A stretch of 64,000 bases of DNA from an uncultured Eubacterium sp. GTDB taxonomy: Bacteria > Bacillota > Clostridia > Lachnospirales > Lachnospiraceae. The stretch covers positions 5,474-69,473 of the forward strand of contig CAUCXT010000014.1 in the NCBI GenBank assembly GCA_958446835.1, written 5' to 3'. Made by a program: the position numbers and the translations under genes. The notes beneath the pieces are model-generated. The model ran no database searches and was not told the origin of the DNA. It saw only the letters and a list, made by a program, of their open reading frames with translations. Below, piece by piece: positions 35,830 through 43,135 of this stretch (positions within the stretch are counted from its first letter, which is position 1; each line of letters opens with the position of its first letter).

Positions 35830-36348
35830 ATGTTTATGAATTATGATATAAATGAATTTTTGCCTATTCGACAAGGAGTGTGCAAAAAAAACGCATGGGA
35901 AGAAATAGAGAAAAAAATAGGAATTATTTTCCCGGAGGATTATAAAATGTTTATTGATTTTCATGGAGAAGGAGGGATTAATGAGTTTTTGTGGATATTA
36001 TCCCCATTTTCCGAAAATGAAAATTTTAATTCTATAGAGAAGTTCAATGTTATGAAAGATGCGTATATAAGTATGCAGAGTGAATTCCCGGAACAGTTTT
36101 CTTTTAATTTTTATAACGGTAAAACAGGTTTGTTTCCCTGGGGTATTACAGATAATGGAGATGAATTGTTTTGGAATTATAAAGGAGATAGCGTAGAAAT
36201 AGTAGTATATGAGTCAAGATATGCAAATAATATGAGTTATATAATGAGTATGGAAGAATTTTTATGCGGGCTATTAAGTAGAAAGATAGTATGTCCTATT
36301 TTTCCCGATGATTTCATCTTAGAGGAAAATTATTATGAAACAATATAA
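35830..36348 (+). CDS. SMI1/KNR4 (SUKH) family immunity protein
   Basis: A 172-aa soluble protein of the SUKH superfamily, which binds and neutralises toxins of contact-dependent or secreted polymorphic systems. The diagnostic start WEEIEKKIGIIFPEDYKMFI then DFHGEGGI is clear, as are GLFPWGITDNGDELFW and the C-terminal YESRYANNMSYIMSMEEFLC. AGAAAGTAGG, overlapping the preceding toxin tail, serves as ribosome site. The next gene is also SUKH, 42 nt downstream. Its cognate toxin cannot be named. Confidence 0.85.
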   Translation: MFMNYDINEFLPIRQGVCKKNAWEEIEKKIGIIFPEDYKMFIDFHGEGGINEFLWILSPFSENENFNSIEKFNVMKDAYISMQSEFPEQFSFNFYNGKTGLFPWGITDNGDELFWNYKGDSVEIVVYESRYANNMSYIMSMEEFLCGLLSRKIVCPIFPDDFILEENYYETI

Positions 36349-36390
36349 TTTTAATTATGTGAGCGTAATAAAGGAAAGAGGTAATAATAA

Positions 36391-36804
36391 ATGTACAGTT
36401 TTGTAAAATCCCAAAGTGAAAATACACATATTTTGAGCCAGGACATAATTGAAATTGAGAGTAAATATAATATCAAATTTCCGGAAGTACTTAGAGAGTA
36501 TTACTTAAAACATAATGGTGATAAGATTAGATTATGTATTTTCAAGGTTGATGACGAAGAATTTGGTGTGGCAGAAATTGTTGAATTAAAATATGGAAAT
36601 TGCAGTTTTGAAAAATTGGTTGAGAATGACAGAGAAGATGGATTTATAGATGAACATTTGTATCCGTTAGCACGCAATGAAGGCGGCGATTATTTTTATT
36701 GGGACATAACAGATGAAAATGTATATATGTTATATTGTGATGATATAGAAAATCCTGTTTGGATATGCGCTTCAGTTAAAGAATTTTTTGATTTACTCGA
36801 ATAA
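36391..36804 (+). CDS. SMI1/KNR4 (SUKH) family immunity protein
   Basis: 137 aa, a second SUKH member distinct in sequence from the first. IIEIESKYNIKFPEVLREYY then LKHNGDKI is the N-terminal signature; YPLARNEGGDYFYWDIT and the terminal VWICASVKEFFDLL complete the fold. An AAAGGAAAGAGG ribosome site precedes ATG. There is no toxin relic between the two SUKH genes, so they may belong to one cassette or have lost the intervening tail. A toxin tail begins in frame right after its stop. Confidence 0.85.
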   Translation: MYSFVKSQSENTHILSQDIIEIESKYNIKFPEVLREYYLKHNGDKIRLCIFKVDDEEFGVAEIVELKYGNCSFEKLVENDREDGFIDEHLYPLARNEGGDYFYWDITDENVYMLYCDDIENPVWICASVKEFFDLLE

Positions 36805-36942
36805 GATTGCGGAGAAAAGAGCCCATACAGCCGCAATAGGAGATATCTTGACGCAGAAGCATTAAAAGTGCTTAATTCATTGGCTTTAGTCGATGTGTTA
36901 AATTATAGTACAGAAGAATGGTATATAGAGATATTGATATGA
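36805..36942 (+). pseudogene. Orphan toxin C-terminal tail 3
   Basis: 45 codons open directly after the SUKH stop, in the same frame: SPYSRNRRYLDAEALKVLNS then LALVDVLNYSTEEWYIEILI and TGA at 36940-36942. It has no start codon or ribosome site of its own, and it reads as the end of a larger protein. It ends just before the next small gene. Confidence 0.5.
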
Positions 36943-36977
36943 ATGACCATGAAAGTCCAAAAGATAAGGAGTGCAAT

Positions 36978-37184
36978 ATGAAAGGCTGCATAATAAATAG
37001 CGATAAGGTTTCATTGGAAGATGTCTTTGATTGTATAAATGACTTTGCGGAATATAATTGTCTGATAACCAACATTGAATGTTATCCTTTAGATGGGGAA
37101 ATAGCAGCGATTTTTAGTGATGAATATTGCTGGATTGAGGGTGAAAAATTGTTACGATTATTGAAAAAAGAAAATATGCACTAA
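36978..37184 (+). CDS. Small immunity-type protein B
   Basis: 68 aa from ATG 36978, chosen because AAGGAG lies 6 nt upstream; in-frame ATGs at 36939 (overlapping the toxin-tail stop as ATGA) and 36918 would extend it. An acidic protein with NDFAEYNCLITNIECYPLDG and DEYCWIEGEKLLRLLKK. I do not recognise a family. Its position between a toxin relic and a CPCC-type gene suggests an immunity role. Confidence 0.55.
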   Translation: MKGCIINSDKVSLEDVFDCINDFAEYNCLITNIECYPLDGEIAAIFSDEYCWIEGEKLLRLLKKENMH

Positions 37185-37208
37185 AATAAATTTTAAGGAT
37201 AAAGTTTT

Positions 37209-37445
37209 ATGAAAAGATGTCAATGTTGTGGTTACTTAACTATTGATGATACAGATGAATTAATTACAGATATTTGTGGTGTTTGCTTTTGGCAATATGA
37301 TGAAGTAGCTCAAAATATGCCCGATAGGATTATTGGAGCAAATAAGGTGTCATTGAATACTGCTAAGAAGAATTATAAGTTGTTTGGAGCTACAGAAGAA
37401 CGTTTTATAAATATGGTTCGTCAACCGTATGAGAATGAGATATAA
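37209..37445 (+). CDS. CPCC-type cysteine-rich immunity protein
   Basis: 78 aa matching the Cys_rich_CPCC family found in polymorphic-toxin immunity loci: KRCQCCGYLT (here CQCC rather than CPCC), ITDICGVCFWQYD, GANKVSLNTAKKNYKLFGA and a C-terminal VRQPYENE. Two CxxC pairs probably bind zinc. It starts 24 nt after the preceding gene and is followed by another small gene at 24 nt, so these appear as one transcript. Confidence 0.8.
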   Translation: MKRCQCCGYLTIDDTDELITDICGVCFWQYDEVAQNMPDRIIGANKVSLNTAKKNYKLFGATEERFINMVRQPYENEI

Positions 37446-37469
37446 CCATAAAATATAAGGAGGCATTTA

Positions 37470-37772
37470 ATGATTAAGGATATAATGGATAATATTATTT
37501 CAGAAAGAAAGAGTAAAAATATTGAAGATGATTATGGTATTCAGAACTGTTGGAATAAAATGATAGATATTTTATCTAAAGATATTAATGAAACAGTAGC
37601 ATATTTAGAAAATTGTTCTGAAAAAGATATTTATTTTATTAGTGAAATTTTTGAAGATGTGTCTGAAAAGATGCAAAGTAAAGAATATATTGAATGTTTA
37701 AGAAAGTTGGATGATAAATTTCCTGATTTGCACATGACAAAAGATATTGATTTGGCAGAAAAGTATATTTAA
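37470..37772 (+). CDS. Small immunity-type protein C
   Basis: 100 aa, helical and acidic (NCWNKMIDILSKDINETVAY, DIYFISEIFEDVSEKMQSKE). The strong AAGGAGG site lies 8 nt before ATG. No family is recognised; the terminal CLRKLDDKFPDLHMTKDIDL pattern is seen in small immunity-like proteins scored only by context. Its stop is 2 nt before an orphan toxin tail. Confidence 0.6.
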   Translation: MIKDIMDNIISERKSKNIEDDYGIQNCWNKMIDILSKDINETVAYLENCSEKDIYFISEIFEDVSEKMQSKEYIECLRKLDDKFPDLHMTKDIDLAEKYI

Positions 37773-37774
37773 TC

Positions 37775-37879
37775 ATGCTCAGATTTATGGTTAAGGGTCG
37801 TAACCATGGATTAAATATAACAGTAATTGTTGAACCGCATGGTGAGGAAATTATAACTGGTTATAACAGTGGTAAATAG
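37775..37879 (+). pseudogene. Orphan toxin C-terminal tail 4
   Basis: 34 codons: MLRFMVKGRNHGLNITVIVE then PHGEEIITGYNSGK and TAG. A beta-hairpin end with ...VIVEPHGEEIITGYN is the kind of terminus seen in nuclease toxins of the EndoU/BECR fold, but this is a guess. An ATG at its start lacks a ribosome site. The stop overlaps the ribosome-binding region of the next gene. Confidence 0.5.
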
Positions 37880-37889
37880 AGGAAAAAAG

Positions 37890-38663
37890 ATGGATATTAA
37901 AGCTTATGAAGATTTTTTGCAGATAGTTGACTCAATAGCAGGAGGTGAAATGAACTTTCGGTATGAAGTGGAAAGAGAAAGGGGATATCAGGTAGTTAAG
38001 AGTGCAATAAATGGAACTAAAGAATTAGGCAGTTTTGGTGAGCGAAGAATTGCTTTAGAAAGCTTGTTGGATATTCTTAGTGAAGTTGGACTTTTTCTTT
38101 CAATTGAACAGATAAATATTGCAGATAGGGCGTTTGGAAGTCTTAAAAATATGAATGAGGAGATTCTCATAGATTATTACAAAAAGAATTTAGTAAAAAA
38201 TAACAAGAATATGCAAGATATAATAGATATGGAATTGGAAGAATATATTCCTTTGAAGATTATATTTAATAGGGATGAGGAAGCGGTTGAATATATTTCA
38301 TATTCAAAAGATAAAACTTCTTCATTGGAATTTACAGTGGGTATAAAGAGTAAATTATTAAAAAGAATAACGCTATTGCTTTGCAAGGAGTATTCAGAAA
38401 CTACGAATAAGCTGGTGGTGGAAAATTTTGAAGATGGAAAGATAATTTTTCATAGTGATGATATTGAATGTCCTGTTTTTAAAACTATTATGTATTCTAA
38501 TGGTACCAGAATAATATTATCAGACAAAAAAAGTTCCCATTATATAAAAATGGACAAAGTGTATTTTGGATTGTCAGAAACAGATGATATTATTGAAATA
38601 TGTGTATGTGATATGAGTGCTTCTGAATTGGAACACTTAAAAAAAGAATTAGAATTGCAGTGA
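37890..38663 (+). CDS. Immunity-type protein D
   Basis: 257 aa from ATG 37890 (AGAGGA 6 nt upstream); a GTG at 37869 lies inside the preceding toxin tail and is rejected. The protein is soluble, with a helical N-terminal half (FGERRIALESLLDILSEVGL) and a beta-rich C-terminal half. No signal peptide or family motif is recognised. Its position directly after a toxin relic argues for immunity. Confidence 0.6.
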   Translation: MDIKAYEDFLQIVDSIAGGEMNFRYEVERERGYQVVKSAINGTKELGSFGERRIALESLLDILSEVGLFLSIEQINIADRAFGSLKNMNEEILIDYYKKNLVKNNKNMQDIIDMELEEYIPLKIIFNRDEEAVEYISYSKDKTSSLEFTVGIKSKLLKRITLLLCKEYSETTNKLVVENFEDGKIIFHSDDIECPVFKTIMYSNGTRIILSDKKSSHYIKMDKVYFGLSETDDIIEICVCDMSASELEHLKKELELQ

Positions 38664-38667
38664 ATAA

Positions 38668-38739
38668 ATTGTATGTCCAAACCATGCTAAAATTAAGTTT
38701 AATCCACAAGTTAAATCAATTCCTAATCCATTTAAGTAA
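38668..38739 (+). pseudogene. Orphan toxin C-terminal tail 5
   Basis: 23 codons, IVCPNHAKIKFNPQVKSIPN then PFK and TAA at 38737-38739, where the stop codon forms part of the AAGGAG site of the Imm1 gene. Imm1 proteins pair with deaminase-type toxins, and a NPFK end is compatible, but it is too short to classify. Confidence 0.5.
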
Positions 38740-38750
38740 GGAGAGATAAC

Positions 38751-39152
38751 ATGTATGTGAAAAGAGTGTTTTATGATGACTTTAAGGATTTATCTAATGT
38801 TGAGAAAAGTATTGAGTTTCCAACATGGGAAGATGTTAAAAAGGTGATTAATCTGCTAGATGGAGAATATGTTACTCAAATTATTATGGATAATGGAAAT
38901 GAAGTTGACTACTTATGCATTGGTGGGGGAAATGATGGGTTATGTAATGTATTTATTTCTAAAAATGATAATGAGGTTATTTACACATTAATGAACTCAG
39001 ATGCGAATGATTCATTAGTACATAAGTTGGTTACGGGTGGGCAAGAAGGAGATTTTGAAGACAAGCTATGTGTGTCAATTGACATGGCAAAGTGTGTAGC
39101 AAAAATGTATTATGAGTCAGGTCAAATGGATACTTCTTTTATATGGGAATAA
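38751..39152 (+). CDS. Imm1 family immunity protein
   Basis: 133 aa with the Imm1 pattern: an early FPTWEDVKKVINLLDG, a central DYLCIGGGNDGLCNVFI, and the C-terminal signature LVTGGQEGDFEDKLCVSIDM followed by a YYESG..D.SFIWE end. Imm1 proteins are predicted inhibitors of nucleic-acid deaminase toxins in CDI, T6SS, T7SS and related systems. AAGGAG spacing is good, and the site overlaps the stop of toxin tail 5. This is the last intact member of the array. Confidence 0.82.
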   Translation: MYVKRVFYDDFKDLSNVEKSIEFPTWEDVKKVINLLDGEYVTQIIMDNGNEVDYLCIGGGNDGLCNVFISKNDNEVIYTLMNSDANDSLVHKLVTGGQEGDFEDKLCVSIDMAKCVAKMYYESGQMDTSFIWE

Positions 39153-39221
39153 GTTTTAACAAGAGAGATACAATGATTAAGTCATATTGCACAAAATCCG
39201 ATATTAGGAGAAATAAAAGGT

Positions 39222-39412
39222 ATGGAAAAAATTACTCAGAATTACAATATTGATATCGTTACTGAATGGGAGCCAACAATAAAAATTTCAGAGATGTAAT
39301 ATTTAGTATACTAAATGAGTATGGTGGAATATCCACTTATTTTAAGCCTGAAAATGGAATGGCATATTGGCTGGAGCAAATTGAAAAATATGCACTAAAA
39401 AATGAAATTTAA
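39222..39412 (+). pseudogene. Frameshifted small gene at the end of the immunity array
   Basis: ATG 39222 reads MEKITQNYNIDIVTEWEPT then six residues to TAA at 39297-39299. In another frame the sequence goes on as NNKNFRDVIFSILNEYGGIS then TYFKPENGMAYWLEQIEKYA and LKNEI to TAA 39410-39412. Joining the two frames near 39280 would give a coherent protein of about 62 residues, so this looks like a gene broken by a small indel. Its family is not recognised. Confidence 0.5.
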
Positions 39413-39420
39413 TGGTTAAT

Positions 39421-39467
39421 AAAACAGGGACAGAAGAGTATGTGAATGCTTTTCTGTCCCCGTTTTA
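39421..39467. terminator. Bidirectional terminator between immunity array and pmbA
   Basis: AAAACAGGGACAGAA pairs with TTCTGTCCCCGTTTT with one bulge. The A-rich and T-rich flanks allow it to end transcription from both sides: the array on + and pmbA on -. Confidence 0.75.
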
Positions 39468-39499
39468 TATGTCATGTGGTAATTTAATTAATGTGGCAT

Positions 39500-40849
39500 C
39501 TATTTGCCCGCAATAGTAATTCCCTTAACAAGAACCGACGGTGAACCGCAGCGCGATGCACCGAGTGCGAAAGGATTGAACTTTAAATCCTCACCGATTA
39601 AGGATATATCCTTTAAGAGTGAGAAGAAGTTGCCGGATATTGTGAAGCCCTTTACCGGCTTGCCTTTTTTGCCGTTTTCAATCTTAAAGCCGCCCGATGA
39701 GAGGGAGAAATCTCCTGTTATGGCGTTGGCGCCTGCGTGCAGTCCCTCAACGGAGGTCACATATATGCCATCACCTGCGGCACCAAGCAGATCCTCAAGG
39801 GAGCCCTTTACAGGATTGATATAGAAGCTGTAAGGGTGGATGGATACAGGTGAAGCGTATGAAGCCTTTGCGGCGTTTCCGGTGGTCTTTACACCTGCCT
39901 TTGCGGCAGTTGCAAGATTATATAAAAGTGTGGTGAGTTCACCGTTCTCAATCACGTTCTTAGGGTAGGTTGCAGCACCCTCAGCATCGAAGGTTCTCTT
40001 GACGAGAGCATCCTTGTAGAGTGGGTCATCGGTTAAGGTGAGAATGTCGGCGGCAACCTTGGTATTTTCTTTTCCTGCTAAGAGAGATAAGCCCTTCTGT
40101 GCGGTATCGGCACAGAATACGGATGAGTAGGTTGAGAGTAATGCTGCCATAACCTTGCTTGAAAATACGACGGTGTACTTTCCGCTTGGTATGGAGGTGT
40201 AGCCTATCGTGGATACTGCGTCATCAACTGCTTCTGCGGCTATTTTTGCGGCGTCGAAGCTTTCGATATTTCCTGAGGCGATGCCGTCACCGTCATATTT
40301 ATTCTCGCCATCGGATACAAGTGCAACAGCATAGCTGTATGAGAAGGCTGCTGTGTCCTCAAGGTCGAGACCGTTTGAGTTGCACAGAGCGTATTTGCTG
40401 TTGTCATAGCCGGAGGCGGACATTGTTCCATCCACAACGCGCTTATCGGCTTTATATACTTCCGACTGAAGTCTGAGTGTGAAGTCGGCAAGCTCTGAGG
40501 AGCTTGGCGCTGAATTTGCAGGGGCTTCATAGGACAGATAATTGTCACCTGCATTATGTATGAACGATGGCTCATCGCTCTCAATGGAGAGAGCATTTTC
40601 CATGGCGCGCTTTACAAGTGAAAATGCATCATCGGCGGTCAAGTTCTCTGTAGAGGCGTAGCCTGTCTTGTCATTCACGATACATTTAAAGCATACTCCG
40701 AGGGAGCTGTCTGATGAGAAGCTGTTAATTTCGCTCTGGTAAGCTTCAACGCTTGTACCAGAGGATTCTGTATAGTAGAGTTCATAATCTTTAAGATTAT
40801 TCTCCTTGGCTGCGGCTAAAACCGCATTCTTAAATTCCTGATAGTTCAT
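39500..40849 (-). CDS. pmbA: TldE/PmbA family metalloprotease subunit
   Basis: 449 aa, the non-catalytic-looking partner of TldD. ELYYTESSGTSVEAYQSEI, GVCFKCIVNDKTGYASTENL and the C-terminal KGFTISGNFFSLLKDI, LKFNPFALGASRCGSPSVLV are typical; it lacks an HExxxH motif. TldD/TldE form a heterodimer that degrades unfolded peptides and trims some RiPP precursors. The start at 40849 is chosen because GGAG lies 6 nt upstream; an ATG at 40861 is in frame. It follows tldD by 40 nt with a small GCCGCC/GGCGGC hairpin between. Confidence 0.88.
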   Translation of the reverse strand: MNYQEFKNAVLAAAKENNLKDYELYYTESSGTSVEAYQSEINSFSSDSSLGVCFKCIVNDKTGYASTENLTADDAFSLVKRAMENALSIESDEPSFIHNAGDNYLSYEAPANSAPSSSELADFTLRLQSEVYKADKRVVDGTMSASGYDNSKYALCNSNGLDLEDTAAFSYSYAVALVSDGENKYDGDGIASGNIESFDAAKIAAEAVDDAVSTIGYTSIPSGKYTVVFSSKVMAALLSTYSSVFCADTAQKGLSLLAGKENTKVAADILTLTDDPLYKDALVKRTFDAEGAATYPKNVIENGELTTLLYNLATAAKAGVKTTGNAAKASYASPVSIHPYSFYINPVKGSLEDLLGAAGDGIYVTSVEGLHAGANAITGDFSLSSGGFKIENGKKGKPVKGFTISGNFFSLLKDISLIGEDLKFNPFALGASRCGSPSVLVKGITIAGK

Positions 40850-40889
40850 TCTAATCTCCATTCCGCCGCCCTACGGCGGCACTAATCTC

Positions 40890-42269
40890 TTAACGTCCAC
40901 CGACGGTTATAGATGATACCCTGATTAACGGCTGTCCGACGTTGGTAGGAATGCTTCCTGAGGACGAACCGCACATACCCTGACCGTGGCGAAGATTTCT
41001 GCCAACCATATCTATATTCATAATAATATCCGAGCCCTTTCCTATGAGACTTGCACCTCTTACAGGCTCACAGATTTTACCGTTTCTGATGACATAGCCT
41101 TCACTGACGGCGAAGTTGAACTGTCCTGTTACAGGATTTACCGATCCACCGCCCATCTTGGCAGCATACAGACCGTATTCGATGGAGCTTATGATATCCT
41201 CATCGCTGTCATTGCCCGGTGCAATGTAGGTGTTGGTCATTCTGGAGGTAGGTGCGAAGGCATAGCTCTGTCGGCGGCTGCTTCCTGTCGACTCCATTCC
41301 CATACGCCTGCCGTTGAACTTATCTATCATGTAGGATTTTAACACACCATTTTCGATGAGGACGTTTCTTCTTGAAGGTGTGCCCTCATCATCAATATTT
41401 ATAGAGCCCCATGCGTTTGGAATTGTGCCGTCGTCGATGGCTGTGACCTTGGTTGAAGCAATCTGTGTTCCTAGCTTTCCGACAAACTGTGAATTGCCGT
41501 ATGCGACACTGGAGGCCTCAAGGGAATGACCGCACGCCTCATGGAAGATAACTCCGCCGAAGCCGTTCTCAATAGCAACCGGCATGCTTCCGGCATCTAT
41601 GTATCCCGCATTTATCATAACCATGGCTTCGCGCGCCGCCTCTGTTCCGACTTCCTTAGGATTGTAGAGGTCAAAAAGCTCCATTCCGACCCTTCCTCCC
41701 GGACTGCATGAACCGGTCTGGTTTTCGCCTGCCTTGCTTGCGACAGCCTGTATTCTTATTCTTGAACGAATCTGTCTGTCCTGTGCGAGAAGCCCTTCGC
41801 TGTTGGCTATGAGAATCTTGTGGTCGACATCAAGAAATGAACCTGTTACCTGTGAAATACCTTCGTTGTATTCCTTGGCAGCATTGTACGCCTCCCTGAG
41901 ATAATCAATCTTGGTTGAGCTGGCAACGGACATCGGCACAGCCTTGATAGGGTGGATGTCCCCGAATAATCTCTCAGTGAGAGTCACGTTGGAAATCATA
42001 GGTGTATCGTTAAGTACACCTGCGACTCTTTCTGCACAGGCTAAAACTGCCTCCGGAAGCAGGGAAGAAGTGCTTCCTGACACACATCTTAAACCCTTGA
42101 ATATTCTTATTCCGACACCGCTTATTACGGCGTCCTCAATCTTATCCACCTTGGATGAGACCATGCTTATTGTCTTGCTGTCTGTATGCTCTGCAAAGAC
42201 TTCGGCATAATCAGCACCGGTGGAGAGGGCTTTTTGTAAAGCCGCTTTTACTAAATCCTGTGATAACAT
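40890..42269 (-). CDS. tldD: TldD family metalloprotease
   Basis: 459 aa with the zinc site HEACGHSLEA (HExxxH) in GGVIFHEACGHSLEASSVAY near residue 245, and the C-terminal GICEPVRGASLIGKG-type and RHGQGMCGSSSGSIPTNVGQ segments characteristic of TldD. With PmbA it forms a cytoplasmic peptidase. GGGAGG precedes the ATG at proper spacing. No peptide-antibiotic precursor was seen nearby, so a general role is likely. The two genes are transcribed towards the immunity array. Confidence 0.93.
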   Translation of the reverse strand: MLSQDLVKAALQKALSTGADYAEVFAEHTDSKTISMVSSKVDKIEDAVISGVGIRIFKGLRCVSGSTSSLLPEAVLACAERVAGVLNDTPMISNVTLTERLFGDIHPIKAVPMSVASSTKIDYLREAYNAAKEYNEGISQVTGSFLDVDHKILIANSEGLLAQDRQIRSRIRIQAVASKAGENQTGSCSPGGRVGMELFDLYNPKEVGTEAAREAMVMINAGYIDAGSMPVAIENGFGGVIFHEACGHSLEASSVAYGNSQFVGKLGTQIASTKVTAIDDGTIPNAWGSINIDDEGTPSRRNVLIENGVLKSYMIDKFNGRRMGMESTGSSRRQSYAFAPTSRMTNTYIAPGNDSDEDIISSIEYGLYAAKMGGGSVNPVTGQFNFAVSEGYVIRNGKICEPVRGASLIGKGSDIIMNIDMVGRNLRHGQGMCGSSSGSIPTNVGQPLIRVSSITVGGR

Positions 42270-42357
42270 AAGTACCTCCCAAATTTATTTATTGTTTTAC
42301 CATAGCATTGCAATTGTATAAAACTTACTCTCTAAGGATAACAAATTGGCTGACTAT

Positions 42358-42386
42358 TTGCAAGAAGTTTGTCAATATGTTATAAT
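42358..42386 (+). promoter_or_regulatory. Promoter for the 42510 gene
   Basis: TTGCAA (42358-42363), 17-nt spacer, TATAAT (42381-42386). It lies in the divergent gap between tldD and the small gene at 42510. Confidence 0.65.
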
Positions 42387-42509
42387 TATAAAGAAAGTGG
42401 TGTGTGTTTGACAGTTATAAAATGTATCACGGTAAAGTTTTACAATTGATGGGTGGCAGATTTGCATTTGGCAGTTGGCTAAAATCATTCAGGAAAGGGG
42501 AGGGCATGA

Positions 42510-42848
42510 ATGAAAAAGATTAATTTTTATGAAAAAAGATACCATGCAATGGATGAGTTTTACAGTTGGGTAGACCAGGGAAACCCTTATGATATCGCAG
42601 TTGACCAGGGAAGCGAATACAACAGTTGGTCGGACGATATCGATGAGATAATATACTATGTGACCATCGCGAGCAGGTTTGCCAGAGGCGGCAGGACGAT
42701 ATCGGACAGGTTTAAGGAGACTTTGGAGACTATTATACCTAGGGCGAGAGAGTTAAATCTTGCGGAGTACGGCTTGACGCAGTATGAAATAGATTGCTTC
42801 GATGAGGATATAATTGACGCGGCGGGCTATATTCTCAATCACTATTGA
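42510..42848 (+). CDS. Small acidic protein of unknown function
   Basis: 112 aa, soluble, with MDEFYSWVDQGNPYDIAVDQ, ASRFARGGRTISDRFKETLE and LAEYGLTQYEIDCFDEDIID. No family recognised and no signal peptide. AGGGGAGGG precedes the ATG, and the upstream promoter is good, so it is probably expressed. A second open frame overlaps its end in the +1 frame (42814-43002), which may be a coupled gene or the shifted rest of a longer protein. Confidence 0.65.
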   Translation: MKKINFYEKRYHAMDEFYSWVDQGNPYDIAVDQGSEYNSWSDDIDEIIYYVTIASRFARGGRTISDRFKETLETIIPRARELNLAEYGLTQYEIDCFDEDIIDAAGYILNHY

Positions 42849-43002
42849 TAAGGATTTTGTATCGTTTAATGAGGTGATCAAGAACGGAACAGAGTTTGAC
42901 GCGGAAGGAAATATAACGAAGGAGAAAACACAGATGAGTGAATGGAAGGAGAAAAAGTATAAGAAATATAAGAGGATTTATGAGGGGAATACAGAAGAAT
43001 AG
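42814..43002 (+). CDS. Possible small lysine-rich protein overlapping the previous gene
   Basis: An open frame whose credible part reads DKDFVSFNEVIKNGTEFDAE, then GNITKEKTQMSEWKEKKYKK and a short acidic end, 62 aa if started from TTG 42814. Codon use resembles real genes here, but no start has a ribosome site. It is offset by +1 from the 42510 gene and continues past its stop, so it could be the C-terminal part of the same protein after a frameshift. No function can be assigned. Confidence 0.35.
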   Translation: MTRRAIFSITIDKDFVSFNEVIKNGTEFDAEGNITKEKTQMSEWKEKKYKKYKRIYEGNTEE

Positions 43003-43060
43003 ACAGCGGTCAGGGAATAGAAGATTGCTTCAAGAACCAGTGATATTATAATAGTCATGG

Positions 43061-43102
43061 AAAAAGGAACGGTATAGTCATCAGGGCATACCGTTCCTTT
43101 TT
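43061..43102. terminator. Bidirectional terminator
   Basis: AAAAAGGAACGGTAT pairs perfectly with ATACCGTTCCTTTTT around a 12-nt loop. It serves the convergent 42510 locus and the minus-strand capA-type gene. Confidence 0.85.
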
Positions 43103-43135
43103 GATTGATTTCCTATATGTAATTGTAAAAATTAA

